DNA of 59,185 nt from Pseudomonas sp. S37. GTDB lineage: Bacteria; Pseudomonadota; Gammaproteobacteria; Pseudomonadales; Pseudomonadaceae. This document shows, piece by piece, positions 28,860-40,545 of this stretch; the first letter of the stretch is position 1; the number at the start of each line of letters is the position of its first letter. The position numbers and the translations under genes are program-made. The notes under the pieces were generated by a model. The model saw only the letters and a list, made by a program, of their open reading frames with translations, was not told the origin of the DNA and did no database searches. Location: the NCBI RefSeq assembly GCF_016658545.1, contig NZ_JACVZC010000026.1:1-59185 (forward strand). Direction: 5' to 3'.

Positions 28860-29858
28860 ATGTCCACACTTTATCGCACGACGCTGGCAATGTGCTGCCT
28901 GGCCTCGGTCCTTCCACTCGGTGCCGTGGCCGCCGATGCCGAAAAACCACCTGCAGCCACCGCGGCGCCTGCTGCCGAAGCCCCGCGCCCGCCGCTACTG
29001 GAGCGCAGCCAGGAAGATGCCCAGGCACTTGAACGGCTGGTGCCCAAGGCCGAGCAGCAGACCCTGCAGGCGGGTGCCGACAGCTTCCTGGCGCTGTGGA
29101 AACCCGCCAACGACAGCGACCCGCAAGGGGCGGTGATCATCGTCCCCGGTGCCGGTGAAACGGCCGACTGGCCGAACGCCGTCGGCCCGCTGCGGCAAAA
29201 ATTCCCCGATGCAGGCTGGCACAGCCTGAGCATCAGCCTGCCCGACCTGCTCGCCGACAGCCCGCAGGCACGGGTCGAGGCCAAGCCCGCTGCCGAGCCG
29301 GAAAAGCCCAAGGGTGAAAGCGCACCGGTCAAGGATGTGCCCGCCGACGCCAATGCCAACGTCGCCCAGGCCACTGCGGCCGATGCCGACACGGCAGAGA
29401 GCACCGACGCCGAACTGGCCAGCGAACAGAGCGACGCTGCCGATGCCGAGCGCATTTTCGCCCGCCTGGATGCCGCCGTGGCGTATGCCCAGCAGCACAA
29501 CGCCCGCAGCATCGTGCTGATTGGCCACGGCAGCGGCGCGTACTGGGCTGCCCGCTACCTGAGCGAGAAGCAACCGCCGCAAGTGCACAAGCTGGTGATG
29601 GTGGCGGCGCAAACGCCGGCGCGGGTGGAGCATGACCTGGTAAGCCTGGCGCCAACCTTGAAGGTGCCGACAGCCGACATCTACTACGCCACCCGCAGTG
29701 CTGACCGCAGTGCGGCCGGGTTGCGCCTGCAGGCCAGCAAACGGCAGAAAGACAGCCAGTATCGGCAGTTGTCGCTGATTGCCATGCCAGGTAACAAGGC
29801 GGCCGAGCAGGAACAGTTGTTCCGCCGGGTGCGGGGGTGGATGAGCCCGCAGGGATAA
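28860..29858 (+). CDS. DUF3530 family secreted protein, alpha/beta-hydrolase-like
   Basis: 332-residue protein with a signal peptide (about 1-25). The fold is hydrolase-like, but the nucleophile elbow reads GHGSG near residue 224 instead of GHSxG, so the expected catalytic serine position is glycine. Residues about 140-195 form an Ala/Asp/Glu-rich low-complexity insertion that is probably disordered. Function unknown. It is divergent from the sensor kinase and ends before a REP and a short direct repeat. Confidence 0.75.
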   Translation: MSTLYRTTLAMCCLASVLPLGAVAADAEKPPAATAAPAAEAPRPPLLERSQEDAQALERLVPKAEQQTLQAGADSFLALWKPANDSDPQGAVIIVPGAGETADWPNAVGPLRQKFPDAGWHSLSISLPDLLADSPQARVEAKPAAEPEKPKGESAPVKDVPADANANVAQATAADADTAESTDAELASEQSDAADAERIFARLDAAVAYAQQHNARSIVLIGHGSGAYWAARYLSEKQPPQVHKLVMVAAQTPARVEHDLVSLAPTLKVPTADIYYATRSADRSAAGLRLQASKRQKDSQYRQLSLIAMPGNKAAEQEQLFRRVRGWMSPQG

Positions 29859-29871
29859 CGCCGTTTGGTCA

Positions 29872-29998
29872 TTCGCGGGTAAACCCGCTCCCACATACTG
29901 CGCAAAGATCAAGGCCTGCAAAAGACCTCCCACAGGTACTGCGCAGGGATCAAGGCCTGCGGACATCCTGTGGGAGCGGCTTTAGCCGCGAAGAGGCC
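29872..29998. repeat. REP elements flanking a short direct repeat
   Basis: A REP with core GGGTAAACCC (29872-29897) and one with core GGCTTTAGCC (about 29968-29998) face each other. Between them a unit of 32-34 bp is duplicated (29888-29919 and 29927-29960), both copies containing TACTGCGCA and GATCAAGGCCTGC. The second copy keeps only the outer end of a REP. Confidence 0.85.
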
Positions 29999-29999
29999 C

Positions 30000-30767
30000 T
30001 TACAGACCCCTCCGCTTGCGGATCATGGCATAGGCCTGATGCAACTCCCGCGTGCGCTCGGTCGCTTCACGCACCTGCGCCTCAGTGGCGCCGGTGCCCG
30101 CCAGCTTGTCCGGGTGATGCCGGCTGACCAACCGGCGATAGGCCTGCTTGACCTTGTCGACCTCGGTGTCCGCCTCGACCGCCAGCAAGCGCAACGCCGC
30201 CGCATAAGTCATGGCCACCCCTTCCGGCCTGACGGCCTTGCGCGGCTCGTATTCCAGTGACATGGCCTGCACCTGGCGCCGGCTCATGCCCAGCTTGTTA
30301 CCCCAGTCCAGCAGCAGCTCACGCTCTTTGTTGCCCATCTTGCCGTCGGCCCAGACCATGCGCCAACAGGCGCGCAAGGTGCCTTCGGCCGCATGCGGCT
30401 GCTGGCGAATACGCCGCAGGTGGCCGCCAAGCCGGTCCTTGCCGGCCTTGCCGCGGTTGAATGCATTGATTGCGCGTAACCGTGCCGGCTCGGCCAGGTC
30501 CAGGCGTACCATTTCCTGGCGCGCCTGCTGGATATGCTGCTCGGCCACCCGGCCATCGCACTTGGCCAGGCGCCCGAGCATCACGAACAGCAGCTCGTCA
30601 TCGCGCATCGGCGGGCGCCCGCTCAGGCGTTCGCGCATGTCGTCCCAGCCTTCCAGGCGCAAACGGCGGTCGAGGGCCTGCCCTAGCAACACGCCGAGCA
30701 AGGCGCCCGGAATACTGGCCACGGCAAAGCCGGCGCCGGCGCCAATCAGTGTCCCTGGCCACCACAT
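30000..30767 (-). CDS. djlA: DjlA-like membrane-anchored J-domain co-chaperone
   Basis: 255-residue protein. A glycine-rich N-terminal membrane segment (about 5-30) is followed by a TerB-like central domain (about 45-165) and a C-terminal J domain with the HPD motif in SRHHPDKL near residue 219. It is predicted to stimulate DnaK at the inner membrane. The ATG is 1 bp beyond the murU stop, indicating translational coupling in amgK-murU-djlA. A TTG six codons upstream would be an alternative start. Confidence 0.9.
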   Translation of the reverse strand: MWWPGTLIGAGAGFAVASIPGALLGVLLGQALDRRLRLEGWDDMRERLSGRPPMRDDELLFVMLGRLAKCDGRVAEQHIQQARQEMVRLDLAEPARLRAINAFNRGKAGKDRLGGHLRRIRQQPHAAEGTLRACWRMVWADGKMGNKERELLLDWGNKLGMSRRQVQAMSLEYEPRKAVRPEGVAMTYAAALRLLAVEADTEVDKVKQAYRRLVSRHHPDKLAGTGATEAQVREATERTRELHQAYAMIRKRRGL

Positions 30768-30768
30768 G

Positions 30769-32456
<1,688 letters not shown>

Positions 32457-32586
32457 TACAAGGGTCTCCGACGGCCCTAGCCGTCAAGCGGGTCATGCTT
32501 TATTATCCAGCATCTTTTTCAGACCATCGAGAGGCGTGCGGCCCCACACGCGGGCAGATGGCACGCAGGAAGCCCGGACTAATAAG

Positions 32587-35388
32587 ATGGCATTGAAATC
32601 CCCCGCGTTTCGTAGAAAGTTTCCGTTGCTGGTAACCGGCGGTCTGCTGGCCCTGCAACCTCTGGCCACATCGTACGTGGTGGCAGCCGAGCAGTTCGAC
32701 TGCCAAGTGTCCGCCGCCGGCGGCTGGGACTGCAAGCCCAAAGCCCCGGTCAGCAACCTGCCGCCACGCCCGGTGCACGAGGGTGCTGCCGTCAGCGCCG
32801 GCACCGAGGCCGCCAGCGAAGGCGAAACCGCGGACAAGCCGATGCTGGTCACCGAGGCCAAGGGCCGCGGCCTGAAGTCGCGCAGCGAAGACTACAGCCA
32901 CCTGGACTGGGTGCCGCGTGAAAAGCTCACTGCCGCACAGCTGGCCGAAACCGGCCCGTACTGCGGTGGCGCCTACATCGAGCCAACCCGACCGGGCATG
33001 GCCGACACCACGCCGAAAGACGAGTCGCCGACCTACATCAACGCCAAGGTGTCCAAGTACCAGCAGGAGCAGCAGATCGCTACCCTCGCCGGTGACGTGG
33101 TCATGCGCCAGGGCAGCATGCAGGCCGAAGCCGACGAAGCCAACCTGTACCAGGCCGAGAACCGGGGCGAGCTCAAGGGCAACGTCAAGATCCGGGACAA
33201 CGGCTCGCTGGTAGTGGGTGACCAGGCAGAAATCCAGCTCGACACGGGCGAAGCCCAGGTCGACAACGCCGAATACGTGATGCACAAGTCGCACATCCGC
33301 GGCAACGCCCTGTACGCCAAGCGTGGCGAAAACGCCATCATCCGTCTCAAGGACGGTACGTACACCACCTGCGAACCGGGCAGCAACGCCTGGCAGCTGA
33401 AGGGCAACAACATCACCCTGAACCCGGCTACCGGCTTCGGTACGGCGACCAACGTCACCCTGCGGGTCAAGGATTTCCCGGTGTTCTACACACCGTACAT
33501 CTACTTCCCGATCGACGACCGTCGCCAGTCCGGCTTCCTGCCGCCTTCGTTCAGCACCAGCAGCGACACCGGCTTCATGCTGGTCACGCCGTACTACTTC
33601 AACCTGGCACCGAACTACGACGCCACGTTGTACCCGCGCTACATGACCAAACGCGGCTTGCTGATGGAAGGCGAATTCCGCTACCTGACCAAGTCCAGCG
33701 AAGGCCAGTTCGGTGGCGCGTACCTGAACGACAAGGACGACGACCGCAAAGACCAGACTGACTACAAAGAACAGCGCTGGATGGTCAACTGGCAGCACAA
33801 GGGTGGCCTGGACGAGCGCCTGATGACCGAGGTGGACTACACCGACATCAGCGACCCGTTCTACTTCCAGGACCTGGAGTCGGACCAGATCGGCGTGGAA
33901 AGCCGCGACCTGCTGAACCAGCAAGGTGCGCTGACCTATCGTGGCGAAGGCTACACTGCCCGGCTGAACGTGCATGCCTACGAGATGGCGACCATCTCGC
34001 AGATCACCCCGTATGACCGCCTGCCGCAGCTGACCCTCAACGGTACGCTGCCATTCCAGCCCGGTGGCCTGAACCTGGGTTACGAAACCGAAGCGGTTCG
34101 CTTTGACCGTGACCTGAAGAATGACTTTGTCCGCGACAAAGACGGCAACCCGGACTTCTCGGCCGGGGCAGCAGGTCGCCGCCTGGATGAGAACGTCAGC
34201 GGCATTGCCCGCGCCAACGGTACTCGCCTGAATGTGGCCCCGTCGATCAGCCTGCCGATGCAAGCCAGCTACGGCTACGTCACGCCGAAGCTGAAGTACG
34301 CTTACACCCATTACGATCTGGATCTGGACAGCAAGGGCAAAGCCGAAGCGATCGCACAATCGTCGCTGCCTGGCTACGGAAGCTACAACAGCTCGCTGGA
34401 CCGCGATGTCCCGATCTTCAGTGTCGACAGCGGCCTGTACTTCGACCGCAACACCTCGATGTTCGGTACCAACTACCGGCAGACCCTCGAGCCGCGCCTG
34501 TTCTACCTCTATGTCCCGTACAAGGACCAGAAGGACATCCCGCTGTTCGACTCGAGCGAGACACTGTTCAACTATGACTCGCTGTTCTACGACAACCGCT
34601 TCAGCGGCACCGACCGCATCGGCGACGAGAACAAGCTGTCGCTGGGCGTGACCACCCGCTGGATCGAAGACAACGGCTTCGAACGCCAGAACTTCAGCAT
34701 CGGCCAGGCTTACTACTTCAAGGACCGCAAGGTCCAGCTGCCAGGCATCGACTACAGCACCCGTAAAGATGCGCAGTCCGATGTGTCGCCGTATGCGCTC
34801 AAGTACGCCTACTTCTTCAACCGCGACTGGCGCTTCAATTCGGACTTCAACTGGGACCCGGACAGCCGCAGCACCCGCTCGGGCAGCGCGATGTTCCACT
34901 ACCAGCCTGAAGACAACCCGAACAAGATCGTCAACCTGGGTTATCGCTACCGTAACGACACCATTTCGTACGATTCCACGACCGGTACCTGGAAAGTGGG
35001 TGGCGGCGACTATGGCGTTGAAGGGCAGCCTAACTTCATCAAGGATTACTACAAGATCCAGCAGCACGACTTCTCGGTCATCTGGCCGATCGTGCCGCAG
35101 TGGAGCGTGATTGCCCGTTGGCAGCATGACTACAACCGCAACCGCACCCTGGAAGCCATGGGTGGTTTCGAATACGACAACTGCTGCTGGAAGCTGCGTC
35201 TGGTCAACCGTTACTGGATCGACTACGACGATTTCAGCCAGGCCCTTCCACAGAACGAAAAAGGCGACCACGGTGTCTTCCTTCAGATCGTCCTGAAAGG
35301 TCTCGGTGGTGTAGTGGGCAACAAGGTCGAATCTTTCCTCGACCAAGGCATTCAAGGTTATCGTGAACGTGAAGACCAAGCTTATTGA
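32587..35388 (+). CDS. lptD: LPS-assembly outer-membrane protein LptD
   Basis: Outer-membrane beta-barrel that, with LptE, inserts lipopolysaccharide in the outer leaflet. About 933 residues: signal peptide (1 to about 34, cut near AAE), an OstA-like N-terminal domain near 150-300, and a barrel to the C-terminus. Disulfide-forming cysteines are visible as FDCQ and WDCK near the mature N-terminus and NCC near residue 865. The start MALKSP precedes the signal peptide directly; the frame is open for 69 codons further upstream without support. surA starts within its last 20 bp. Confidence 0.96.
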   Translation: MALKSPAFRRKFPLLVTGGLLALQPLATSYVVAAEQFDCQVSAAGGWDCKPKAPVSNLPPRPVHEGAAVSAGTEAASEGETADKPMLVTEAKGRGLKSRSEDYSHLDWVPREKLTAAQLAETGPYCGGAYIEPTRPGMADTTPKDESPTYINAKVSKYQQEQQIATLAGDVVMRQGSMQAEADEANLYQAENRGELKGNVKIRDNGSLVVGDQAEIQLDTGEAQVDNAEYVMHKSHIRGNALYAKRGENAIIRLKDGTYTTCEPGSNAWQLKGNNITLNPATGFGTATNVTLRVKDFPVFYTPYIYFPIDDRRQSGFLPPSFSTSSDTGFMLVTPYYFNLAPNYDATLYPRYMTKRGLLMEGEFRYLTKSSEGQFGGAYLNDKDDDRKDQTDYKEQRWMVNWQHKGGLDERLMTEVDYTDISDPFYFQDLESDQIGVESRDLLNQQGALTYRGEGYTARLNVHAYEMATISQITPYDRLPQLTLNGTLPFQPGGLNLGYETEAVRFDRDLKNDFVRDKDGNPDFSAGAAGRRLDENVSGIARANGTRLNVAPSISLPMQASYGYVTPKLKYAYTHYDLDLDSKGKAEAIAQSSLPGYGSYNSSLDRDVPIFSVDSGLYFDRNTSMFGTNYRQTLEPRLFYLYVPYKDQKDIPLFDSSETLFNYDSLFYDNRFSGTDRIGDENKLSLGVTTRWIEDNGFERQNFSIGQAYYFKDRKVQLPGIDYSTRKDAQSDVSPYALKYAYFFNRDWRFNSDFNWDPDSRSTRSGSAMFHYQPEDNPNKIVNLGYRYRNDTISYDSTTGTWKVGGGDYGVEGQPNFIKDYYKIQQHDFSVIWPIVPQWSVIARWQHDYNRNRTLEAMGGFEYDNCCWKLRLVNRYWIDYDDFSQALPQNEKGDHGVFLQIVLKGLGGVVGNKVESFLDQGIQGYREREDQAY

Positions 35389-36688
35389 TCGACTGCGCCC
35401 AGTGCTGCTGGGCGTCGCTTTGCTGAGTGGCGCGGTACATGCCGCGGTACAACCGCTTGATCGCGTGGTGGCCATCGTCGATAACGACGTGGTCATGCAA
35501 AGCCAGCTGGACCAGCGCGTCCACGAAGTGCAGCAAACCATCGCCAAGCGTGGCGGCGGCGTGCCGCCCGCCGGCGCCCTGGAACAGCAGGTGCTGGAAC
35601 GCCTGATCGTCGAGAATCTGCAGCTGCAGATCGGCGAGCGCTCGGGCATCCGCATCACTGACGAAGAGCTGAACCAGGCCATCGGCACCATTGCCCAGCG
35701 CAATGGCATGTCGCTGGACCAGTTCCGCGCCGCCCTGGCCCACGACGGCCTGTCGTTCGACGACGCCCGCGACCAGGTCAAGCGCGAGATGATCATCAGC
35801 CGCGTGCGCCAGCGCCGCGTGGCCGAGCGCATCCAGGTGTCGGAGCAGGAAGTGAAGAACTTCCTCAACTCCGACATGGGCAAGATGCAGATGTCGGAAG
35901 AATACCGCCTGGCCAACATCCTCATCCCGACACCGGAAGCGGCCAACTCGGACGACATCCAGAAGGCTGCGCGCAAGGTCGGCGATGTCTACCAGCAGCT
36001 CAAGCAAGGTGCGGACTTCGGCCAGATGGCGATTGCCAACTCGGCCAGTGAGAACGCCCTGGAAGGCGGCGAGATGGGCTGGCGTAAAGCCGCCCAGCTA
36101 CCACCCGACTTCGCCAAGATGCTCAGCAGCATGCCGGTGGGTGAAATCACCCAGCCGATCCGCATCCCCAACGGTTTCATCATCCTCAAGCTGGAAGAGA
36201 AGCGCGGTGGCAGCGAGAACGTGCTGCGTGATGAAGTGCACGTGCGCCACATCCTGATCAAGCCAAGCGAGATCCGCAGCGAGGCGGCCACCGAGCAACT
36301 GGCCGAGCGCCTGTACGACCGCATCAAGAACGGCGAAGACTTCGGCGAGCTGGCGAAGAGCTTCTCGGAAGACCCGGGTTCGGCGCTTAACGGCGGCGAC
36401 CTCAACTGGGTAGACCCGAACAGCCTGGTACCGGAGTTCCGCGAGCAGATGGCCAACGCCCAGCAAGGCGAAGTGACCAAGCCGTTCAAGACCCAGTACG
36501 GCTGGCACGTACTGGAAGTGCTGGGCCGCCGCGCCACCGACAGCACCGAGCAGGCGCGCGAACAGCAGGCCCTGAGCGTGCTGCGTAACCGCAAGTACGA
36601 CGAAGAGCTGCAAACCTGGCTGCGCCAGATTCGCGACGAAGCCTACGTTGAAATCAAGCTGCCTGGCGCTGACCAGGCCGCCCAGTGA
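35369..36688 (+). CDS. surA: Periplasmic chaperone and peptidyl-prolyl isomerase SurA
   Basis: Chaperone for outer-membrane proteins including LptD. It has 439 residues with a signal peptide (to about residue 26, VHAA), an N-terminal SurA domain, and two parvulin domains at about 170-270 and 285-385 (HVRHILIKP begins the second). Two GTG starts two codons apart are possible (35363 and 35369); the second gives the usual family N-terminus MKTKL. It overlaps lptD by 20 bp and pdxA by GTGA. Confidence 0.95.
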   Translation: MKTKLIDRLRPVLLGVALLSGAVHAAVQPLDRVVAIVDNDVVMQSQLDQRVHEVQQTIAKRGGGVPPAGALEQQVLERLIVENLQLQIGERSGIRITDEELNQAIGTIAQRNGMSLDQFRAALAHDGLSFDDARDQVKREMIISRVRQRRVAERIQVSEQEVKNFLNSDMGKMQMSEEYRLANILIPTPEAANSDDIQKAARKVGDVYQQLKQGADFGQMAIANSASENALEGGEMGWRKAAQLPPDFAKMLSSMPVGEITQPIRIPNGFIILKLEEKRGGSENVLRDEVHVRHILIKPSEIRSEAATEQLAERLYDRIKNGEDFGELAKSFSEDPGSALNGGDLNWVDPNSLVPEFREQMANAQQGEVTKPFKTQYGWHVLEVLGRRATDSTEQAREQQALSVLRNRKYDEELQTWLRQIRDEAYVEIKLPGADQAAQ

Positions 36689-37674
36689 AGCCCCTGCGCT
36701 TCGCCGTCACCCCCGGCGAGCCGGCCGGCATAGGCCCCGACCTGTGCCTGCTGCTCGCCGCAGACGCCCAGCCCCACCCCCTGATTGCCATCACCAGCCG
36801 TGACCTGCTCGCCGAGCGGGCCACGCAGCTGGGGCTGGCCGTCAACCTGCTGCCGGTAGCCCCGGGCCAATGGCCCGAGCAGCCGGCGCCAGCGGGTAGC
36901 CTGTACGTGTGGGATACCCCTCTGGCAGCCCCGGTTACGCCGGGCCAGCTGGACAAAGCCAACGCCGCGTTCGTGCTGGAAACCCTGACGCGTGCCGGCC
37001 AAGGCTGCCTGGACGGGCATTTCGCCGGGATGATCACTGCCCCTGTACACAAGGGCGTGATCAACGAAAGCGGTATCGCCTTCTCCGGGCATACCGAATT
37101 CCTCGCCGAACTGACCCACACCGCGCAAGTGGTGATGATGCTGGCCACCCGTGGCCTGCGCGTGGCACTGGTGACCACGCACCTGCCGCTGCGTGACATT
37201 GCCGACGCCATCACCGCCGAGCGCGTCGAGCGCGTTACCCGTATCCTGCATGCCGACATGCGCGACAAGTTCGGCATTGCCAACCCGCGCATCCTGGTGT
37301 GCGGCCTCAACCCGCATGCGGGTGAAGGCGGCCACCTGGGCCGCGAAGAAATCGACATCATCGAGCCGACCCTGGCCCGCCTGCGCACCGAAGGCATGGA
37401 CCTGCGCGGGCCGCTGCCGGCCGATACCCTGTTTACCCCCAAATATCTGGAGCACTGCGACGCGGTGCTGGCGATGTACCACGACCAGGGCCTGCCCGTA
37501 CTCAAGTACAAGGGCTTTGGCGCTGCAGTGAACGTGACCCTGGGCCTGCCGATCATCCGTACCTCGGTTGACCACGGCACCGCCCTGGACCTGGCCGGCA
37601 GCGGCAAGGTCGACACCGGTAGCCTGCGCGTCGCGCTGGAAACCGCCTACCAGATGGCCGAGAACCGACCATGA
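36685..37674 (+). CDS. pdxA: 4-hydroxythreonine-4-phosphate dehydrogenase
   Basis: NAD-dependent enzyme of pyridoxal 5'-phosphate synthesis. 329 residues, with N-terminal [12 protein letters not shown], metal-binding histidines in FSGHTEF, TTHLPL and [16 protein letters not shown], and [11 protein letters not shown] near the C-terminus. It starts with GTG overlapping the surA stop. The surA-pdxA-rsmA order is also conserved in enterics. Confidence 0.97.
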   Translation: MKPLRFAVTPGEPAGIGPDLCLLLAADAQPHPLIAITSRDLLAERATQLGLAVNLLPVAPGQWPEQPAPAGSLYVWDTPLAAPVTPGQLDKANAAFVLETLTRAGQGCLDGHFAGMITAPVHKGVINESGIAFSGHTEFLAELTHTAQVVMMLATRGLRVALVTTHLPLRDIADAITAERVERVTRILHADMRDKFGIANPRILVCGLNPHAGEGGHLGREEIDIIEPTLARLRTEGMDLRGPLPADTLFTPKYLEHCDAVLAMYHDQGLPVLKYKGFGAAVNVTLGLPIIRTSVDHGTALDLAGSGKVDTGSLRVALETAYQMAENRP

Positions 37675-38474
37675 ACGAGCAATACCAACACCGGGCGCGC
37701 AAGCGCTTCGGCCAGAACTTCCTGCACGACGCCGGCATCATCGACCGCATCCTGCGTGCCATCAACGCCAAGGCCGGCGAACACCTGCTGGAAATCGGCC
37801 CGGGCCAGGGCGCCCTGACCGAAGGTCTGCTGGGCAGCGGTGCACAGCTGGACGTGGTGGAACTGGACAAGGACCTGGTGCCGATCCTGCAGCACAAGTT
37901 CGCTGACCGCGGCAATTTCCGCCTGCACCAGGGCGACGCCCTGAAGTTCGACTTCAACCAGCTGGGGGTGCCAGCGCGCAGCCTCAAGGTGGTCGGCAAC
38001 CTGCCCTACAACATCTCCACCCCACTGATCTTCCACCTGCTCAGCCATGCCGGGCTTATCCGCGACATGCACTTCATGCTGCAGAAGGAAGTGGTCGAGC
38101 GCATGGCTGCCGGCCCTGGCGGTGGCGACTGGGGGCGTTTGTCGATCATGGTGCAGTACCACTGCCGCGTGGAACACCTGTTCAACGTGGGCCCAGGTGC
38201 GTTCAACCCGCCACCGAAAGTGGATTCGGCGATCGTCCGCCTGGTGCCGCACGAAGTGCTGCCGTACCCGGCCAAGGATGCAAAATTGCTGGAGCAGGTG
38301 GTACGCGAGGCGTTCAACCAGCGCCGCAAGACCCTGCGCAATACCATGAAAGGCCTGCTCGACAGCGCCGCCATCGAAGCCGCGGGCGTGGATGGCGGCC
38401 TGCGCCCTGAGCAGCTGGACCTGGCAGCCTTTGTGCGCCTGGCTGACCAGCTGGCTGATCAGCAGCACGCCTGA
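37671..38474 (+). CDS. rsmA: 16S rRNA dimethyladenosine transferase RsmA/KsgA
   Basis: Methylates two adjacent adenines near the 3' end of 16S rRNA during 30S maturation. 267 residues, with [10 protein letters not shown] at 11-20, the SAM motif [10 protein letters not shown] near 40, and the catalytic NLPYNIS near 111. It overlaps pdxA by ATGA. A REP pair follows, separating it from apaG. Confidence 0.97.
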   Translation: MNEQYQHRARKRFGQNFLHDAGIIDRILRAINAKAGEHLLEIGPGQGALTEGLLGSGAQLDVVELDKDLVPILQHKFADRGNFRLHQGDALKFDFNQLGVPARSLKVVGNLPYNISTPLIFHLLSHAGLIRDMHFMLQKEVVERMAAGPGGGDWGRLSIMVQYHCRVEHLFNVGPGAFNPPPKVDSAIVRLVPHEVLPYPAKDAKLLEQVVREAFNQRRKTLRNTMKGLLDSAAIEAAGVDGGLRPEQLDLAAFVRLADQLADQQHA

Positions 38475-38483
38475 TTTAACCTG

Positions 38484-38570
38484 TACCGGCCCTTTCGCGG
38501 GTAAACCCGCTCCTACATTCTGTGCGGTCCCTTGTAGGAGCGGGTTTACCCGCGAATAGGCCGGCACAGA
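38484..38570. repeat. REP pair, inverted
   Basis: Facing REPs with cores GGGTAAACCC and GGGTTTACCC and matching outer ends (ACCGGCC and GGCCGGC), between rsmA and apaG on the same strand. Confidence 0.9.
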
Positions 38571-38661
38571 CAACACATATCCCCAAGCCCTACACCGCTG
38601 GCCCTCCCCCCTGCCAATGGCCTAGACTGCATTATTGCGTCAGCTCGCCCAAGGCCCTTGC

Positions 38662-39042
38662 ATGTCCGACCCCCGCTATAAAATCGACGTCAGCGTCGTG
38701 ACCCGCTTCCTCAAAGAACAATCCGACCCCGAAAACAGTCGTTTCGCGTTCGCCTACACCATCACCGTGCAGAACAACGGCTCGCTCAAGGCCAAGCTGC
38801 TGTCACGCCACTGGCTGATCACCAACGGTGACGGCGAGGTCGAAGAAGTGCGTGGCGCCGGCGTGGTCGGCCAGCAGCCCAACATCGACCCGGGCCAAAG
38901 CCACACCTACAGCAGCGGTGCGGTCATCAGCACCCGCGTGGGCACCATGCAGGGCAGCTATCAGATGTTTGCCGAAGACGGTAAACGCTTCGATGCCGAG
39001 ATCGCCCCGTTCCGCCTGGCGGTGCCCGGGGCGCTGCACTGA
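38662..39042 (+). CDS. apaG: ApaG, Co2+/Mg2+ efflux-associated domain protein
   Basis: 126-residue ApaG-domain protein with a fibronectin-III-like fold, containing [10 protein letters not shown] and [22 protein letters not shown]. Its role is uncertain; it is linked to apaH in many proteobacteria. The start MSDPRYK follows AAGG; nine further upstream codons are open but unsupported. It overlaps apaH as TGATG. Confidence 0.93.
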   Translation: MSDPRYKIDVSVVTRFLKEQSDPENSRFAFAYTITVQNNGSLKAKLLSRHWLITNGDGEVEEVRGAGVVGQQPNIDPGQSHTYSSGAVISTRVGTMQGSYQMFAEDGKRFDAEIAPFRLAVPGALH

Positions 39043-39908
39043 TGGCCACTTATGCCGTCGGCGACCTGCAGGGCTGCCTGCAGCCCCTCAAGTGCCTGCT
39101 CGAACGCGTCAACTTCAACCCGGCCGTCGACCGCCTGTGGCTGGTCGGTGACCTGGTAAACCGCGGCCCCGAGTCGCTGGAAACCCTGCGCTTCCTGTAT
39201 TCGATCCGCCAGTCGCTGGTTTGTGTACTGGGCAATCACGACCTGCACTTGCTAGCCGCCTGGCACAACGTCGAGCGCCTGAAAAAGAGCGACACCCTGC
39301 GCGAGATCATCGAAGCCCCGGACGCCGACCAGCTGTTTGACTGGCTGCGCCAGCAAAAGCTGCTGCATTACGATGAGGCCAGGGGCATCGCCATGGCACA
39401 CGCTGGCATTCCGCCGCAGTGGACGCTGGGGCAAGCGCTGAAGCTGGCAGAAGAAGTGGAGCAAGTGCTGCGCGACGATGGCCGTCTGAAGCCCTACCTC
39501 GACGGCATGTACGGCAACGAGCCGAACAAGTGGAGCAAGAACCTCACCGGCGTGGAGCGCCTGCGGGTCATCACCAACTACTTCACGCGCATGCGCTTCT
39601 GCACCGCCGAGGGCAAACTCGACCTCAAGAGCAAGGAAGGCCTTGGCACCGCCCCTAAAGGCTACAAGCCCTGGTTTGCCCACAAGGACCGCCGCTCACG
39701 CCACGTGAAGATCATCTTCGGCCACTGGGCCGCCCTTGAAGGCCGTGCCGATGAACCTGGCGTCATCGCCTTGGACACCGGCTGCGTGTGGGGCGGCGCC
39801 ATGACCCTGTACAACGTCGACAGCGGCGAATACCACCGCTGCGACTGCGCCGACGACGGCACCGTTCGCCCGCCGGCTCAACCCACTACACTGAACGACC
39901 AACCCTGA
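39042..39908 (+). CDS. apaH: Diadenosine tetraphosphatase (symmetrical)
   Basis: Metallophosphatase that splits Ap4A into two ADP and acts as a cap-removing enzyme on Np4-capped RNA in E. coli. 288 residues, with the metal motifs GDLQGC at 7-12, GDLVNRGP near 34 and GNHDLHLL near 65, and a C-terminal histidine in FGHW. Its first base is the last base of the apaG stop. glpE starts 24 bp downstream. Confidence 0.97.
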   Translation: MATYAVGDLQGCLQPLKCLLERVNFNPAVDRLWLVGDLVNRGPESLETLRFLYSIRQSLVCVLGNHDLHLLAAWHNVERLKKSDTLREIIEAPDADQLFDWLRQQKLLHYDEARGIAMAHAGIPPQWTLGQALKLAEEVEQVLRDDGRLKPYLDGMYGNEPNKWSKNLTGVERLRVITNYFTRMRFCTAEGKLDLKSKEGLGTAPKGYKPWFAHKDRRSRHVKIIFGHWAALEGRADEPGVIALDTGCVWGGAMTLYNVDSGEYHRCDCADDGTVRPPAQPTTLNDQP

Positions 39909-39932
39909 CTTACTCCGAAGAGAACCGTACCC

Positions 39933-40262
39933 ATGAGCGAATTCAAGCGCATCCCTCCCGAACAGGCCCTGGCCCTGCGCGCGCAAGGTGCGGTAGTCGT
40001 CGACATTCGCGACCCGCAAGCCTTCGCTGCCGGCCATATCACCGGCGCCCAGCATCTGGATAACCATTCGGTGGCCGAGTTCATCCGCAATGCCGACCTC
40101 GATGCCCCGACCCTGGTGGTGTGCTACCACGGCAACTCCAGCCAGAGCGCAGCCGCCTACCTGGTCAACCAGGGTTTCTCCGACGTCTACAGCGTCGACG
40201 GCGGCTTTGAACTGTGGCGCGCCACCTACCCGGCCGAGACAGCCCAAGGCAACGCCGAATAA
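39933..40262 (+). CDS. glpE: Thiosulfate sulfurtransferase GlpE (rhodanese)
   Basis: Single-domain rhodanese of 109 residues that moves sulfane sulfur from thiosulfate to an acceptor such as cyanide or thioredoxin. The catalytic cysteine lies in [12 protein letters not shown] near residue 65, and DIRDPQAF near residue 27 is the typical CH2A region. The start follows GAAGAG. Last gene of apaG-apaH-glpE. Confidence 0.95.
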   Translation: MSEFKRIPPEQALALRAQGAVVVDIRDPQAFAAGHITGAQHLDNHSVAEFIRNADLDAPTLVVCYHGNSSQSAAAYLVNQGFSDVYSVDGGFELWRATYPAETAQGNAE

Positions 40263-40280
40263 TTTTTTCATTTTTACTGC

Positions 40281-40302
40281 AGCCCGCGCCACGTGCGGGC
40301 TT
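40281..40302 (+). terminator. Weak hairpin after glpE
   Basis: GCCCGC/GCGGGC (40282-40287 with 40295-40300) forms a 6-bp stem followed by only two T. It lies 19 bp after the glpE stop. It could be a weak terminator or part of the prkA leader region. Confidence 0.35.
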
Positions 40303-40314
40303 GCGGCTTATCTG

Positions 40315-40330
40315 ACGAACGGTCGTTCGT
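40315..40330. promoter_or_regulatory. Palindrome ACGAACG-GT-CGTTCGT upstream of prkA
   Basis: Two perfect 7-bp arms separated by 2 bp, 216 bp before the prkA ATG. Size and symmetry resemble an operator for a dimeric regulator such as a TetR-family protein. A second smaller palindrome, GCCGGTACACCGGC, lies at 40408-40421. No partner regulator is encoded nearby. Confidence 0.4.
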
Positions 40331-40545
40331 AACTTCTACCCACCTCGCCCCTTGACCTTGCAGATAACCAACTACGCTTAAGCTCAGGCCATCCAAAAAA
40401 GGGGAGAGCCGGTACACCGGCGTGCGGGTCATCGGTAGCGTTACAGGGTGTTCTGGGGGGTATACAGCAATCGGCGAACCCGGTTGCATGCCAGCATCAG
40501 CTGACTGATCCGGCGTCGTCTCCACGTATCGAGCGAGGTGACGTC

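Noticed and set aside
32503..35976. A 1157-codon open frame on the minus strand opposite lptD and surA
   Set aside because: High-GC codon bias opens antisense frames. lptD and surA are unmistakable on the plus strand, and the antisense product is a low-complexity Val/Ala/Arg/Gln-rich sequence with no recognisable domain.
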